Of a stretch of DNA of 41,925 nucleotides, positions 32,040 through 38,994 are shown one piece after another; position 1 is the first letter of the stretch, and each line of letters starts with the position of its first letter. The position numbers were made by a program, and so were the translations under genes. The notes under the pieces were generated by a model. That model was not told the origin of the DNA and did no database searches. It saw nothing but the letters and a program-made list of their open reading frames with translations. Source of the DNA: Collinsella aerofaciens (lineage in GTDB: Bacteria; Actinomycetota; Coriobacteriia; Coriobacteriales; Coriobacteriaceae); assembly GCA_030826265.1 (NCBI GenBank), contig JAPJOH010000023.1, forward strand, positions 1 to 41,925. Reading direction: 5' to 3'.

Positions 32040-32681
32040 TTAGAGCCCCAGGATCTCCTTGACCTTGGCGATGATAGCCTCGTCGGTGGCGTTGGCAAAG
32101 AAGTACTCCTGGAAGTGCTCGCCGGCAAGTGCGCCCTTTACCAGGTCCTGATCGATCTCGCCCAGGACGTCGACGAGCGGGCGCATGGTCACAGCGCGCA
32201 CGCCGTCGAGGATCTTCTTGTTGCGCTGCTCGGGCTCAACGCGCTCGGCGGGGTAGCCGTTTCCCGAACCAAAGCCAAAGAGCTTCTCGAAGGTGTACTC
32301 AAGGTTGAGCTCCTGGCCCCAGCCGTTCTTGAGGGCGAAGGGCATGGCGACGGCGTTGCCATCGTTGACCTGGGCAAAGGTGTAGGCGTCGAGCGGGTCG
32401 GCAACGTGGCCGCACAGCACGCCGGGGAAGGAGTTACAGGCGAGCATGGCGCCCTCGCCGGTGCCGCAGCCGGTCACGACGTAGTCGGCAGCACCGGAGT
32501 TCAGCAGCACGGCGGCAAGGATGCCGTTCTGCACGTAGGTGAGGGGCTTGGAGTCGGCGTCGGCATACATACCATAGTTAAAGACGGTGTGCCCCATGGG
32601 CTCGACAACCTTCTTAAGGGCAGCCTCGATCATGGGGTTCTTGGAGTTCTGAGAGTTTTCGTTGATCAGAGCGATTTTCAT
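32040..32681 (-). CDS. RpiB/LacAB-family isomerase, probably 5-keto-4-deoxyuronate isomerase (DhuI-like)
   Basis: This 213-residue protein belongs to the ribose-5-phosphate isomerase B/LacAB family, with the active-site motif VVTGCGTGEGAM (Cys72) and an N-terminal Rossmann-like fold. It lies directly downstream of kduD in one leftward operon controlled by LacI-type operators. In streptococci an RpiB-family enzyme (DhuI) paired with a KduD-like dehydrogenase (DhuD) isomerises the 5-keto-4-deoxyuronate released by unsaturated uronyl hydrolases. No KduI gene is in this window, so the same role is likely here. It would feed the product of GH105 towards KDG. GGAAGG precedes the ATG. The family is firm; the substrate is inference from context. 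Confidence 0.85.
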   Translation of the reverse strand: MKIALINENSQNSKNPMIEAALKKVVEPMGHTVFNYGMYADADSKPLTYVQNGILAAVLLNSGAADYVVTGCGTGEGAMLACNSFPGVLCGHVADPLDAYTFAQVNDGNAVAMPFALKNGWGQELNLEYTFEKLFGFGSGNGYPAERVEPEQRNKKILDGVRAVTMRPLVDVLGEIDQDLVKGALAGEHFQEYFFANATDEAIIAKVKEILGL

Positions 32682-32799
32682 GATAGGTAACCTTCCGCTA
32701 TTTTCTGAATAAATTGTTCGTTATGTTGCATGGCATCTCCAACAGAGAAGCCGCTCTGCGAGCAGCAGACCTTATCGTCCACCGCCTCGCCCAGACGTC

Positions 32800-33609
32800 T
32801 TACTGCGGCTGCTTTCCAATGTATGCGAGGATGCCGCCGTCGACGTAGAGGATGTGGCCGTTGACGAAGTTCGACGCGTCGGAAGCCAGGAACACGGCGG
32901 GGCCCTTCAGATCCTCGGGCGTGCCCCAACGGGCGGCCGGCGTCTTGGCAATGATGAACTGGTCAAACGGGTGGCGGCTGCCGTCGGGCTGCGTCTCGCG
33001 CAGCGGTGCGGTCTGCGGCGTGGCGATGTAGCCGGGTCCAATGCCGTTGCACTGGATATTGGCCTCGCCAAACTCCGAGCAGATGTTCTTGGTGAGCATC
33101 TTCAGGCCGCCCTTGGCCGCGGCATAGCCGGCGATGGTCTCGCGGCCCAGCTCGCTCATCATCGAGCAGATGTTGATGATCTTGCCGTGGCCCTTGGCGA
33201 TCATGCCGGGCAGGCAGGCCTTGGACACGATAAACGGTGCGTTGAGGTCAATATCGACGACGCGGCGGAAGTCCTCGGCGCTCATGTCGAGCATCGGGGT
33301 GCGCTGGATGACGCCAGCGTTGTTGACCAGGATGTCGGGCGTGGTGCCAAAGTCGGTCTCGATCTTGGCGATGAGCTCGGCGACGACGGTCTCGTCGGTG
33401 ACGTCTGCCACGTAACCATGAGCCTCAAAGCCCAGCTCGCGGTAGTGCTTCTCGGCCTCGGCTACCTTGTCGGCGTGACGTGCGTTAAAGGCGATCTTGG
33501 CGCCGGCCTCTCCGAGCGCCTCGGCAATGGCCATGCCAATGCCGTAGGTGGCGCCGGTCACCAGTGCGACCTTGCCGTCCAGACGGAAGCTGTCCATAAG
33601 ATCAGACAT
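32800..33609 (-). CDS. kduD: 2-dehydro-3-deoxy-D-gluconate 5-dehydrogenase KduD
   Basis: This 269-residue short-chain dehydrogenase has the cofactor motif TGATYGIG (18-25), NNAG (97-100) and the catalytic Ser149, Tyr162 and Lys166 (YAAAK). KduD reduces 2,5-diketo-3-deoxygluconate to 2-keto-3-deoxygluconate with NAD(P)H, the last step before KDG kinase in unsaturated uronate use. AAAGGATC before the ATG at 33609 decides the start; the open frame to 33636 overlaps the proximal operator. It is followed by the RpiB-family isomerase. Other SDR substrates are possible, but the operon and operators make this the best call. Confidence 0.9.
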   Translation of the reverse strand: MSDLMDSFRLDGKVALVTGATYGIGMAIAEALGEAGAKIAFNARHADKVAEAEKHYRELGFEAHGYVADVTDETVVAELIAKIETDFGTTPDILVNNAGVIQRTPMLDMSAEDFRRVVDIDLNAPFIVSKACLPGMIAKGHGKIINICSMMSELGRETIAGYAAAKGGLKMLTKNICSEFGEANIQCNGIGPGYIATPQTAPLRETQPDGSRHPFDQFIIAKTPAARWGTPEDLKGPAVFLASDASNFVNGHILYVDGGILAYIGKQPQ

Positions 33610-33624
33610 AGCGATCCTTTCAAA

Positions 33625-33726
33625 AGAAACGTTCATCTATATAAGTCTTGCTTTTCATACAAGGTCAGTATAGGAGAAGAGGAGGATTTAAAAATCAGAT
33701 TCTCCTAAAATCAGGTGAACGTTCAC
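33625..33726 (-). promoter_or_regulatory. kduD promoter region with two LacI-type operators
   Basis: AGAAACGTTCAT (33625-33636) and the perfect GTGAACGTTCAC (33715-33726) lie 90 bp apart, centre to centre. A TATATA-like -10 lies on the - strand near 33637-33643, so the first operator covers the start site. A separate inverted repeat (TAGGAGAA 33671-33678, TTCTCCTA 33700-33707) lies between them. A single ACCGTTTAC on the - strand (33744-33736) is 21 bp upstream of the distal operator. Confidence 0.65.
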
Positions 33727-33769
33727 TTTTAAAAGGTAAACGGTGATCTCGCCCTTGCCGCGCGGACGT

Positions 33770-34462
33770 TTATTCGCTCTGTTCCTGCGTGCCCTCTGCG
33801 ATCATGTTGCGGTTGTACACCAGATGCAAATACATCGCATCGTGCGCTGCGGTGGGATTGCGCGCGGCGATGGCGTCGGCCACATCGCGGTGCGTGCGGA
33901 TAGTTTCCTCGACGAGCTTTTTGCCGGTCACGTCGATAAAGAGGGGGACGGATGCCTTGAGCACGCCCATCAGGCGGGGAACGACGAGGTTTCCGGAGCT
34001 CTCGGCAATGGCATTGTGGAACGCGGTGTCGGCGGCGGAGTAATCCTCACCGGCCTCGGCCAGGCGCTCGGATTCGTCGCAGAGCTCTTTGATACAGACG
34101 ACCTGGTCGTTGGTTGCGTGCTCGGCTGCCATGCGTGCAATCTGCGGCTCGATCATAAAGCGCACCTCGAGTAGGTCGCGCGCCAGACGCTGCTTGTCGT
34201 CGATAAAGGTAAAGCCCAGCGGGTCGTCGGCAACGCCGGGGTTTGACGCCACATAGGTGCCCGAACCCTGCTTAATGCGCACGATATTGCGCGACTGCAG
34301 CAACTTCATGGCCTCGCGCACGGTGCTCCTGCCAGCACCCAAGCGCTCGACGAGCACAGCCTCCTTGGGCAGGCGGTCGCCTTGCTCAAGATGCTCATCC
34401 AGGATCAGTTGAATGATTTTATCTGCTATCTGCTCGGGGAGTCCCGAATCGGCGCGGGCCAT
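33770..34462 (-). CDS. GntR-family regulator, FadR/FCD type
   Basis: This 230-residue regulator has an N-terminal winged helix (about 10-75, with GLPEQIADKIIQLI and RSTVREAMKLLQSRNIV) and a C-terminal all-helical FCD ligand domain with metal-type His residues (FHNAIAE and AAHDAMYLH). I start at 34462 after AAAGG; the frame is open to 34519. It is divergent from gntP, and several ATCAGA half-sites lie between them, so it most likely represses the permease and dehydratase and itself. FCD regulators often bind sugar acids such as gluconate or KDG. The ligand is inferred. Confidence 0.88.
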   Translation of the reverse strand: MARADSGLPEQIADKIIQLILDEHLEQGDRLPKEAVLVERLGAGRSTVREAMKLLQSRNIVRIKQGSGTYVASNPGVADDPLGFTFIDDKQRLARDLLEVRFMIEPQIARMAAEHATNDQVVCIKELCDESERLAEAGEDYSAADTAFHNAIAESSGNLVVPRLMGVLKASVPLFIDVTGKKLVEETIRTHRDVADAIAARNPTAAHDAMYLHLVYNRNMIAEGTQEQSE

Positions 34463-34556
34463 AGCTATACCTTTCATTACAAAATTCATCTGAGCTATTT
34501 TAGCGCACCACGGATGCAATATTGGCCGCTGGATTTGAGTCGGGCGGCTTAGATAT

Positions 34557-34586
34557 ACCGTTCGCAGCGCAAATACGACCGTTCAC
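34557..34586 (+). promoter_or_regulatory. 21-bp-period direct repeat in the gntR/gntP region
   Basis: ACCGTTCGC (34557-34565) and ACCGTTCAC (34578-34586), exactly 21 bp apart with spacer AGCGCAAATACG. It points towards gntP. No GTGAACGTTCAC operator is near, so here the repeat occurs without the LacI site. Confidence 0.6.
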
Positions 34587-34587
34587 C

Positions 34588-34684
34588 AAATACATCAGAT
34601 GTATTTCGAGCAAATTTTAAAATGAAACATCAGACCTTTCGAAAACACGCTATAGTCATCAGACGAATTCAAAAGGTCTGATGA
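34588..34684. promoter_or_regulatory. Candidate GntR operators upstream of gntP
   Basis: AAATACATC-A-GATGTATTT (34588-34606) is a perfect palindrome. TCATCAGAC (34656-34664) and GTCTGATGA (34676-34684) form a second inverted repeat, and a further CATCAGACC lies at 34628-34636. A -10-like TATAGT is at 34651-34656. Repeated ATCAGA half-sites around a divergent GntR gene suggest autoregulation and control of gntP. Confidence 0.65.
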
Positions 34685-34696
34685 ATTGGAGGAAAG

Positions 34697-36058
34697 ATGT
34701 CAGACCCAACGTTTATGGCCGACCCCACCAGGCTGGTCATCGCCGCCATCGTGGGCATTGCGCTGCTGCTTGCGCTCATCATTAAGTTCAAGCTGCATCC
34801 CGTGCTTTCGATGATGGTCTCGGCGCTCGCGATCGGCATCGGCGCCGGTATGCCGCTCGACCTGGTGGCGGACACTGTCACCAAGGGCGTGGGCACCACG
34901 CTGCAAAACATCGCCCTGCTCATTGGCCTGGGCTCGATGTTTGGTCAGATTCTTGAAGAGAGCGGCGGCGCCAAGAAGATCGCCCAGACCTTCATCGATA
35001 CCTTTGGGCAGGGTCATTCCAGCTGGGCGCTGGGAATTACCGGTCTGGTTATCGGCACTACGGTGTTCTTTGAGGCCGGCGTGGTCGTTTTGATCCCACT
35101 TGCGTTTAGCGTGGCATCGCAGACCAAAAAGTCGACGCTCTACTACGGCATCGCGCTGCTCGCAGGACTTGCCGCTGGCTATGCGTTTGTGCCGCCATCG
35201 GCCGGTTCGGTTCTGGTCGCCGGCACGCTCGGTGTCGACCTGGGCACCATGATTCTCGTCGGTATCCCTACCGCCTTCATCGCTATGGCGATCGCCGGCG
35301 TCATCTGGGGTCGCAACGTGGGCAGTCGCATTTTTACCGATGTTCCGGAGCACTTTACCTCTGCCGAGGGTGCGAGCGACGAAAAGGAGCTTCCCTCCTT
35401 TGGCATGGTGCTTGCCATCGTGCTCACGCCGCTTTGTCTGATTTTGCTGGGCACGTTGTCCTCTTATATCCCCATGCCCGCCGAGCTCGCCTCGATTCTC
35501 GCCTTCCTGGGCAAGCCGTTTGTCGCTTTGACGCTCGCCACGCTCGTCGCGATGTATCTGCTGGGCGCGCGGCGCGGCTACTCCGGCGCCGAGCTCAAGG
35601 CCTTGCTTGACCGCTCTCTTAAGCCCGTCGGCATGATCTTGCTGGTTATCGCTTGCGGCGGCGTCATTCGCTGGATGCTGCAGGACTGCGGCTTGGGCCA
35701 GGTTATCGGCCCTATGCTCGAGGCCTCACCGCTGCCTTTGGTGGTCGTTGCCTTTTTGATCGCCGTCATGGTGCGTGCCTCTGTCGGCAGCTCCATCGTC
35801 GCTATGACCATGGCATCGGGCATTATGGCCGCCATGCCTGCGGTCGCTGGTGCTTCGGTGCTCATGCGTGCCGCTATCTGTCTTGCTATTTGCGGCGGCG
35901 CCACGGCCCTCTCGCACGTCAACGATGCCGGTTTTTGGATGTGCTCCTCGTTCCTGGAGATTGACGAGAAGACCACCCTCAAGTCCTGGACCGTTATGGA
36001 GACGCTCATCGGCCTTTCGGGTCTTGCCTGCGCCCTGGTGATTTCGTTCTTCGCCTAG
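34697..36058 (+). CDS. gntP: GntP-family gluconate/aldonate permease
   Basis: This 453-residue membrane protein of the gluconate:H+ symporter (GntP) family has about twelve to fourteen hydrophobic segments. Family-typical stretches are present, such as LIIKFKLHPVLSMMVSAL near the N-terminus and GGATALSHVNDAGFWM near residue 395. A TTGGAGGAAAG site precedes the ATG. It lies divergent from a GntR regulator and upstream of an IlvD/Edd-type dehydratase, so it probably imports gluconate or a related sugar acid that is then dehydrated. The exact substrate is not determined by the sequence. Confidence 0.9.
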   Translation: MSDPTFMADPTRLVIAAIVGIALLLALIIKFKLHPVLSMMVSALAIGIGAGMPLDLVADTVTKGVGTTLQNIALLIGLGSMFGQILEESGGAKKIAQTFIDTFGQGHSSWALGITGLVIGTTVFFEAGVVVLIPLAFSVASQTKKSTLYYGIALLAGLAAGYAFVPPSAGSVLVAGTLGVDLGTMILVGIPTAFIAMAIAGVIWGRNVGSRIFTDVPEHFTSAEGASDEKELPSFGMVLAIVLTPLCLILLGTLSSYIPMPAELASILAFLGKPFVALTLATLVAMYLLGARRGYSGAELKALLDRSLKPVGMILLVIACGGVIRWMLQDCGLGQVIGPMLEASPLPLVVVAFLIAVMVRASVGSSIVAMTMASGIMAAMPAVAGASVLMRAAICLAICGGATALSHVNDAGFWMCSSFLEIDEKTTLKSWTVMETLIGLSGLACALVISFFA

Positions 36059-36122
36059 TTCGCGTAGCTAAGCATCTTTTGCCGAGTGCATCGCTCGGTA
36101 CCCATTTACACCTGATTCATTA

Positions 36123-36138
36123 ACCAACGATTGGTACA
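36123..36138. promoter_or_regulatory. Possible operator before the dehydratase gene
   Basis: ACCAA-CGA-TTGGT is a short palindrome within the 108-base gap between gntP and the dehydratase gene, 30-40 bases before its start. It could be a binding site for internal control. Evidence is slight. Confidence 0.25.
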
Positions 36139-36166
36139 ACCGTTTAAATCAAAAGAGGAGAGCATC

Positions 36167-37945
36167 ATGGACGAAAAGACCAAGGCACAGATTCAGCAGG
36201 AGGCAGCCGACCTGGTTGCCAAGCTGCAGCCGCGTTCCGGCAAGTTCCGCACCATCAGCCCCGAGATGGACCCGCTGCGTCTGGGGTCTGGCTGGACCAT
36301 CGAGGATCTGGACAAGCCGCAGGTCATTATTGAGTCGACGTTTGGCGACTCGCACCCGGGTTCTGCCGGCCTGTTTGAGCTGGTCGAGGAGGTCCGTGCT
36401 GGCGTTGCCGAGGCTGGCGGTCACGGCGCCCGTTACTTCTGCACCGATATCTGCGACGGCGAGGCCCAGGGCCACGACGGCATTAACTACTCGCTGCCCA
36501 GTCGCGACATGATCGCCAACATGATCGAGATCCATGCCAAGGCCACCCCGTTCGACGCCGGCGTCTTTGTCGCCAGCTGCGATAAGGGCCTACCTGCGAA
36601 CCTCATGGCCATGGGCCGCATCAACATCCCCTCCATCGTCGTTACCGGCGGTGTCATGGATGCAGGCCCCGACCTGCTGACCCTGGAGCAGCTCGGCGCG
36701 ATTTCTGCCCGCTACGAGCGCGGCGAGATCTCTCACGAGGAGCTTGAGTTTGCCAAGCACAACGCATGCCCCAGCTGCGGCGCCTGCTCGTTTATGGGCA
36801 CCGCGTCGACCATGCAGGTTACCGCCGAGGCCCTGGGCCTTATGCTGCCCGGCACGGCCCTGCTGCCTGCGACGAGCTCCGACCTGCGCGAATTTGCGCG
36901 CGAGGCCGGCCGTCAGTCCGTGTGGCTCTCCGAGCACAACCTGTGCCCGCGCGACATCGTGACCAAGGAGTCCTTCGAGAACCTCATCATGGTCCACGGC
37001 GCCATTTCGGGTTCCACCAACTCGCTGCTGCATATCCCCGCGATTGCCCGCGAGTTTGGCATCGAGATGTCCGCCGACGACTTCGATCGCCTGCACCGTG
37101 GTGCCCACTACCTGCTCAACGTCCGTCCCGCAGGTGAGTGGCCGGCGCAGTTCTTCTACTATGCGGGCGGCGTGCCGCGCATCATGGAGGAGATCAAGTC
37201 GATGCTCCACCTCGATGTCATGACCGTCACCGGCAAGACCCTCGGCGAGAACCTCGAGGACCTCAAGAACAACGGTTACTACGAGAAGTGCGGTCGTTAC
37301 CTTGAGAAGTGGAATCTCAAGCGCGAGGACATCATCCGTCCGTTTGACCAGGCCTTCGGCACCGACGGTTCCATCGCCATCCTCCACGGCAATCTTGCTC
37401 CCGAGGGCGCGGTCGTCAAGCACACCGTCGTTCCGCGCGAGATGTTCCAGGCTACGCTCAAGGCCCGTCCGTTCGACTGCGAGGAGGACGCCATTCACGC
37501 CGTCCTGACGCACGAGGTCAAGCCCGGCGATGCCGTTATCATTCGCTATGAGGGACCCAAGGGTTCCGGTATGCCCGAGATGTTCTACACCACCGAAGCT
37601 ATCGCCAGCGACCCCGAGCTGGGCGCGAGCATTGCCCTGATCACTGACGGCCGCTTCTCCGGCGCCTCCAAGGGCCCGGCTATCGGTCACGTTTCGCCCG
37701 AGGCCGCTGTGGGCGGTCCGATTGCCCTGATTGAGGAGGGCGACCTTATCCGAATCAACATCCCCGAGCGCTCGCTGTCCATCGTGGGCATCGCCGGCAA
37801 GGAGATGGAGCCGGCTGAGGTCGACGCCGTCCTGGCCGAGCGCCGAGCCGCTTGGAAGCCCAAGGCTAATCGCTATACCTCCGGCACGCTCAAGTTCTTT
37901 ACCGAGCATGCAGTTTCCGCCATTCAGGGTGGCTATATGGAGTAG
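36167..37945 (+). CDS. IlvD/Edd-family sugar-acid dehydratase
   Basis: This 592-residue protein is of the dihydroxy-acid dehydratase/6-phosphogluconate dehydratase family. Fe-S-type Cys residues appear in VFVASCDKGLPANLM (Cys138) and NACPSCGACSFMGTAST (Cys201, 204, 207), and ALITDGRFSGASKGP is the conserved C-terminal motif. The segment that carries the first Cys in IlvD reads FGDSHPGSAGL here, without Cys, which argues against branched-chain amino acid synthesis. Position behind gntP and a GntR regulator suggests dehydration of gluconate or another aldonate to a 2-keto-3-deoxy acid. The ATG at 36167 follows AGAGGAGAG. IlvD itself cannot be fully excluded. Confidence 0.82.
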   Translation: MDEKTKAQIQQEAADLVAKLQPRSGKFRTISPEMDPLRLGSGWTIEDLDKPQVIIESTFGDSHPGSAGLFELVEEVRAGVAEAGGHGARYFCTDICDGEAQGHDGINYSLPSRDMIANMIEIHAKATPFDAGVFVASCDKGLPANLMAMGRINIPSIVVTGGVMDAGPDLLTLEQLGAISARYERGEISHEELEFAKHNACPSCGACSFMGTASTMQVTAEALGLMLPGTALLPATSSDLREFAREAGRQSVWLSEHNLCPRDIVTKESFENLIMVHGAISGSTNSLLHIPAIAREFGIEMSADDFDRLHRGAHYLLNVRPAGEWPAQFFYYAGGVPRIMEEIKSMLHLDVMTVTGKTLGENLEDLKNNGYYEKCGRYLEKWNLKREDIIRPFDQAFGTDGSIAILHGNLAPEGAVVKHTVVPREMFQATLKARPFDCEEDAIHAVLTHEVKPGDAVIIRYEGPKGSGMPEMFYTTEAIASDPELGASIALITDGRFSGASKGPAIGHVSPEAAVGGPIALIEEGDLIRINIPERSLSIVGIAGKEMEPAEVDAVLAERRAAWKPKANRYTSGTLKFFTEHAVSAIQGGYME

Positions 37946-38071
37946 CGCCCATGCGCATCAAATATCTCCTCTCATAGATGCGCGGCACAAAGAGCCCCGA
38001 GCCACGTCACCGGGGCGCGTTGTTCAGCGCCGCCGGGGCGCTCCACTCAAACGACAAGAGACGTCTTACGC

Positions 38072-38118
38072 AAGCGCCCGCGTCCGTGGATAAAACCACG
38101 GGCGTGGGCGCTTCACTT
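38072..38118. terminator. Terminator between the dehydratase and arsC-like genes
   Basis: An 18-bp stem (38072-38089 with 38096-38113, two G-U type mismatches) around the loop ATAAAA. It lies between convergent genes and may serve both. Confidence 0.75.
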
Positions 38119-38145
38119 TATTCCCAGCCGCTTTATTCCCAGCCC
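38116..38145. repeat. 15-bp tandem duplication at the end of the arsC-like gene
   Basis: CTTTATTCCCAGCCG (38116-38130) is followed at once by CTTTATTCCCAGCCC (38131-38145). The unit contains the last codons and stop of the gene, so a second in-frame stop follows 15 bases later. Confidence 0.85.
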
Positions 38146-38474
38146 TTCCACACGTCAGGCTCGTAGCCAACGGTTGCCTGGCGGCCGTTGCGAACGATGG
38201 GCTCACGAAGAATCTGCTGGTTATCGAGCACCTTTTCGAACTTCTGGTCGGCAGCAAGATACTGTACGAGCGCAACCGTGTCGGCATCTTTCGCCTTTGG
38301 ATCGATCACAGCGTCGATCCCGCCGACGGCGCGCGCCACGCTTTCGAGCTCGCCTTTGCTCATCCCCTTTTCCTTCAAGTCGATGAACTGGAACTTCACA
38401 CGACGTTCCTTGAAATAGCGCTGCGCCTTCTTAGTATCGAAGCTTTTCTTCGTGCCGAATATCTGGATGTTCAT
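38133..38474 (-). CDS. ArsC/Spx-family protein without the active-site Cys
   Basis: This 113-residue protein has the thioredoxin-like ArsC/Spx fold, with FQFIDLKEKGMSKGEL in the middle and a PIVRNGRQATVGYEPDVW end. The catalytic loop of the family (typically a Cys in an xCxT context) reads FGTKKSFDTKKA here, so the Cys is replaced by Ser. Arsenate reductase activity by the known mechanism is therefore unlikely. It may be a regulatory or YffB-like relative. A GAAGGCGG site precedes the ATG. No ars genes are nearby. Confidence 0.85.
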   Translation of the reverse strand: MNIQIFGTKKSFDTKKAQRYFKERRVKFQFIDLKEKGMSKGELESVARAVGGIDAVIDPKAKDADTVALVQYLAADQKFEKVLDNQQILREPIVRNGRQATVGYEPDVWKGWE

Positions 38475-38758
38475 ACGTACCGCCTTCGCTCAATTCTCGT
38501 CCGTCCATGATACGACAAGGGAGCCGAGCAAAAACAGAGCAGGCGGAGATGGAGGAGGACGGCGACCGACCGTCGGCAAGAGTCGGCCGGATCGGACTGG
38601 CGCCCAGCGCGCGCCGGCGACACGCTCGCAGCTGCACACATAGCCGATGTACAAGCTCGCCGCGGCGTTCCCTCGCCCCGCGGTGTGGCGATAGAGAAGC
38701 ACGCCACCCGTCAACGATGGCGCCTCGGTGAAGAAAATCAACGTCTGGGTTACATCCC

Positions 38759-38787
38759 TTGAAAGGGGCGAAGACGGCTGCTAGAAT
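38759..38787 (+). promoter_or_regulatory. Promoter of the MFS gene leader
   Basis: TTGAAA (38759-38764), a 17-base spacer and TAGAAT (38782-38787) give a near-consensus sigma-70-type promoter. Transcription should start about 38794, some 200 bases before the MFS start codon. Confidence 0.7.
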
Positions 38788-38798
38788 GCCTCCCCGCT

Positions 38799-38912
38799 AT
38801 GAAGGATTTGACCAAAGCATACATCGCAATTCGGCGGCCCCTGGTATACGGGGCCTCTCCTGTTGTTCCCCAAGTGCGCTCTGAGCAGCCGCTTTCTTCC
38901 TGTCGTATCTGA
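38799..38912 (+). CDS. Possible 37-codon leader peptide upstream of the MFS gene
   Basis: An ATG a few bases after the predicted transcription start opens a 37-residue frame (MKDLTKAYIAIRRPLVYGAS and more) that ends about 80 bases before the MFS start. It spans a GGCCCC/GGGGCC hairpin (38836-38855). A near-leaderless small ORF ahead of a drug-efflux gene could act in attenuation. No family is recognised and chance is possible. Confidence 0.3.
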   Translation: MKDLTKAYIAIRRPLVYGASPVVPQVRSEQPLSSCRI

Positions 38913-38994
38913 TGCACGCATAGCACGTGCATGTTATTTCGCCCGTGGGCCGGCGCGCCTTCGGCGAAGAATCGAATAGATACGAAGGAAGCTT

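Larger units (their letters stand above)
38475..38994. other. Intergenic region between the arsC-like gene and the MFS gene
   Basis: These 520 bases contain overlapping short open frames on both strands, none with family resemblance or a good ribosome binding site. The recognisable content is a strong promoter at 38759-38787, a 37-codon frame just after it and several inverted repeats, listed separately. Confidence 0.6.

Noticed and set aside
38471..38741. Several 60-83-codon open frames on both strands upstream of the MFS gene
   Set aside because: They overlap each other, lack ribosome binding sites and have arginine-rich shadow-like composition.
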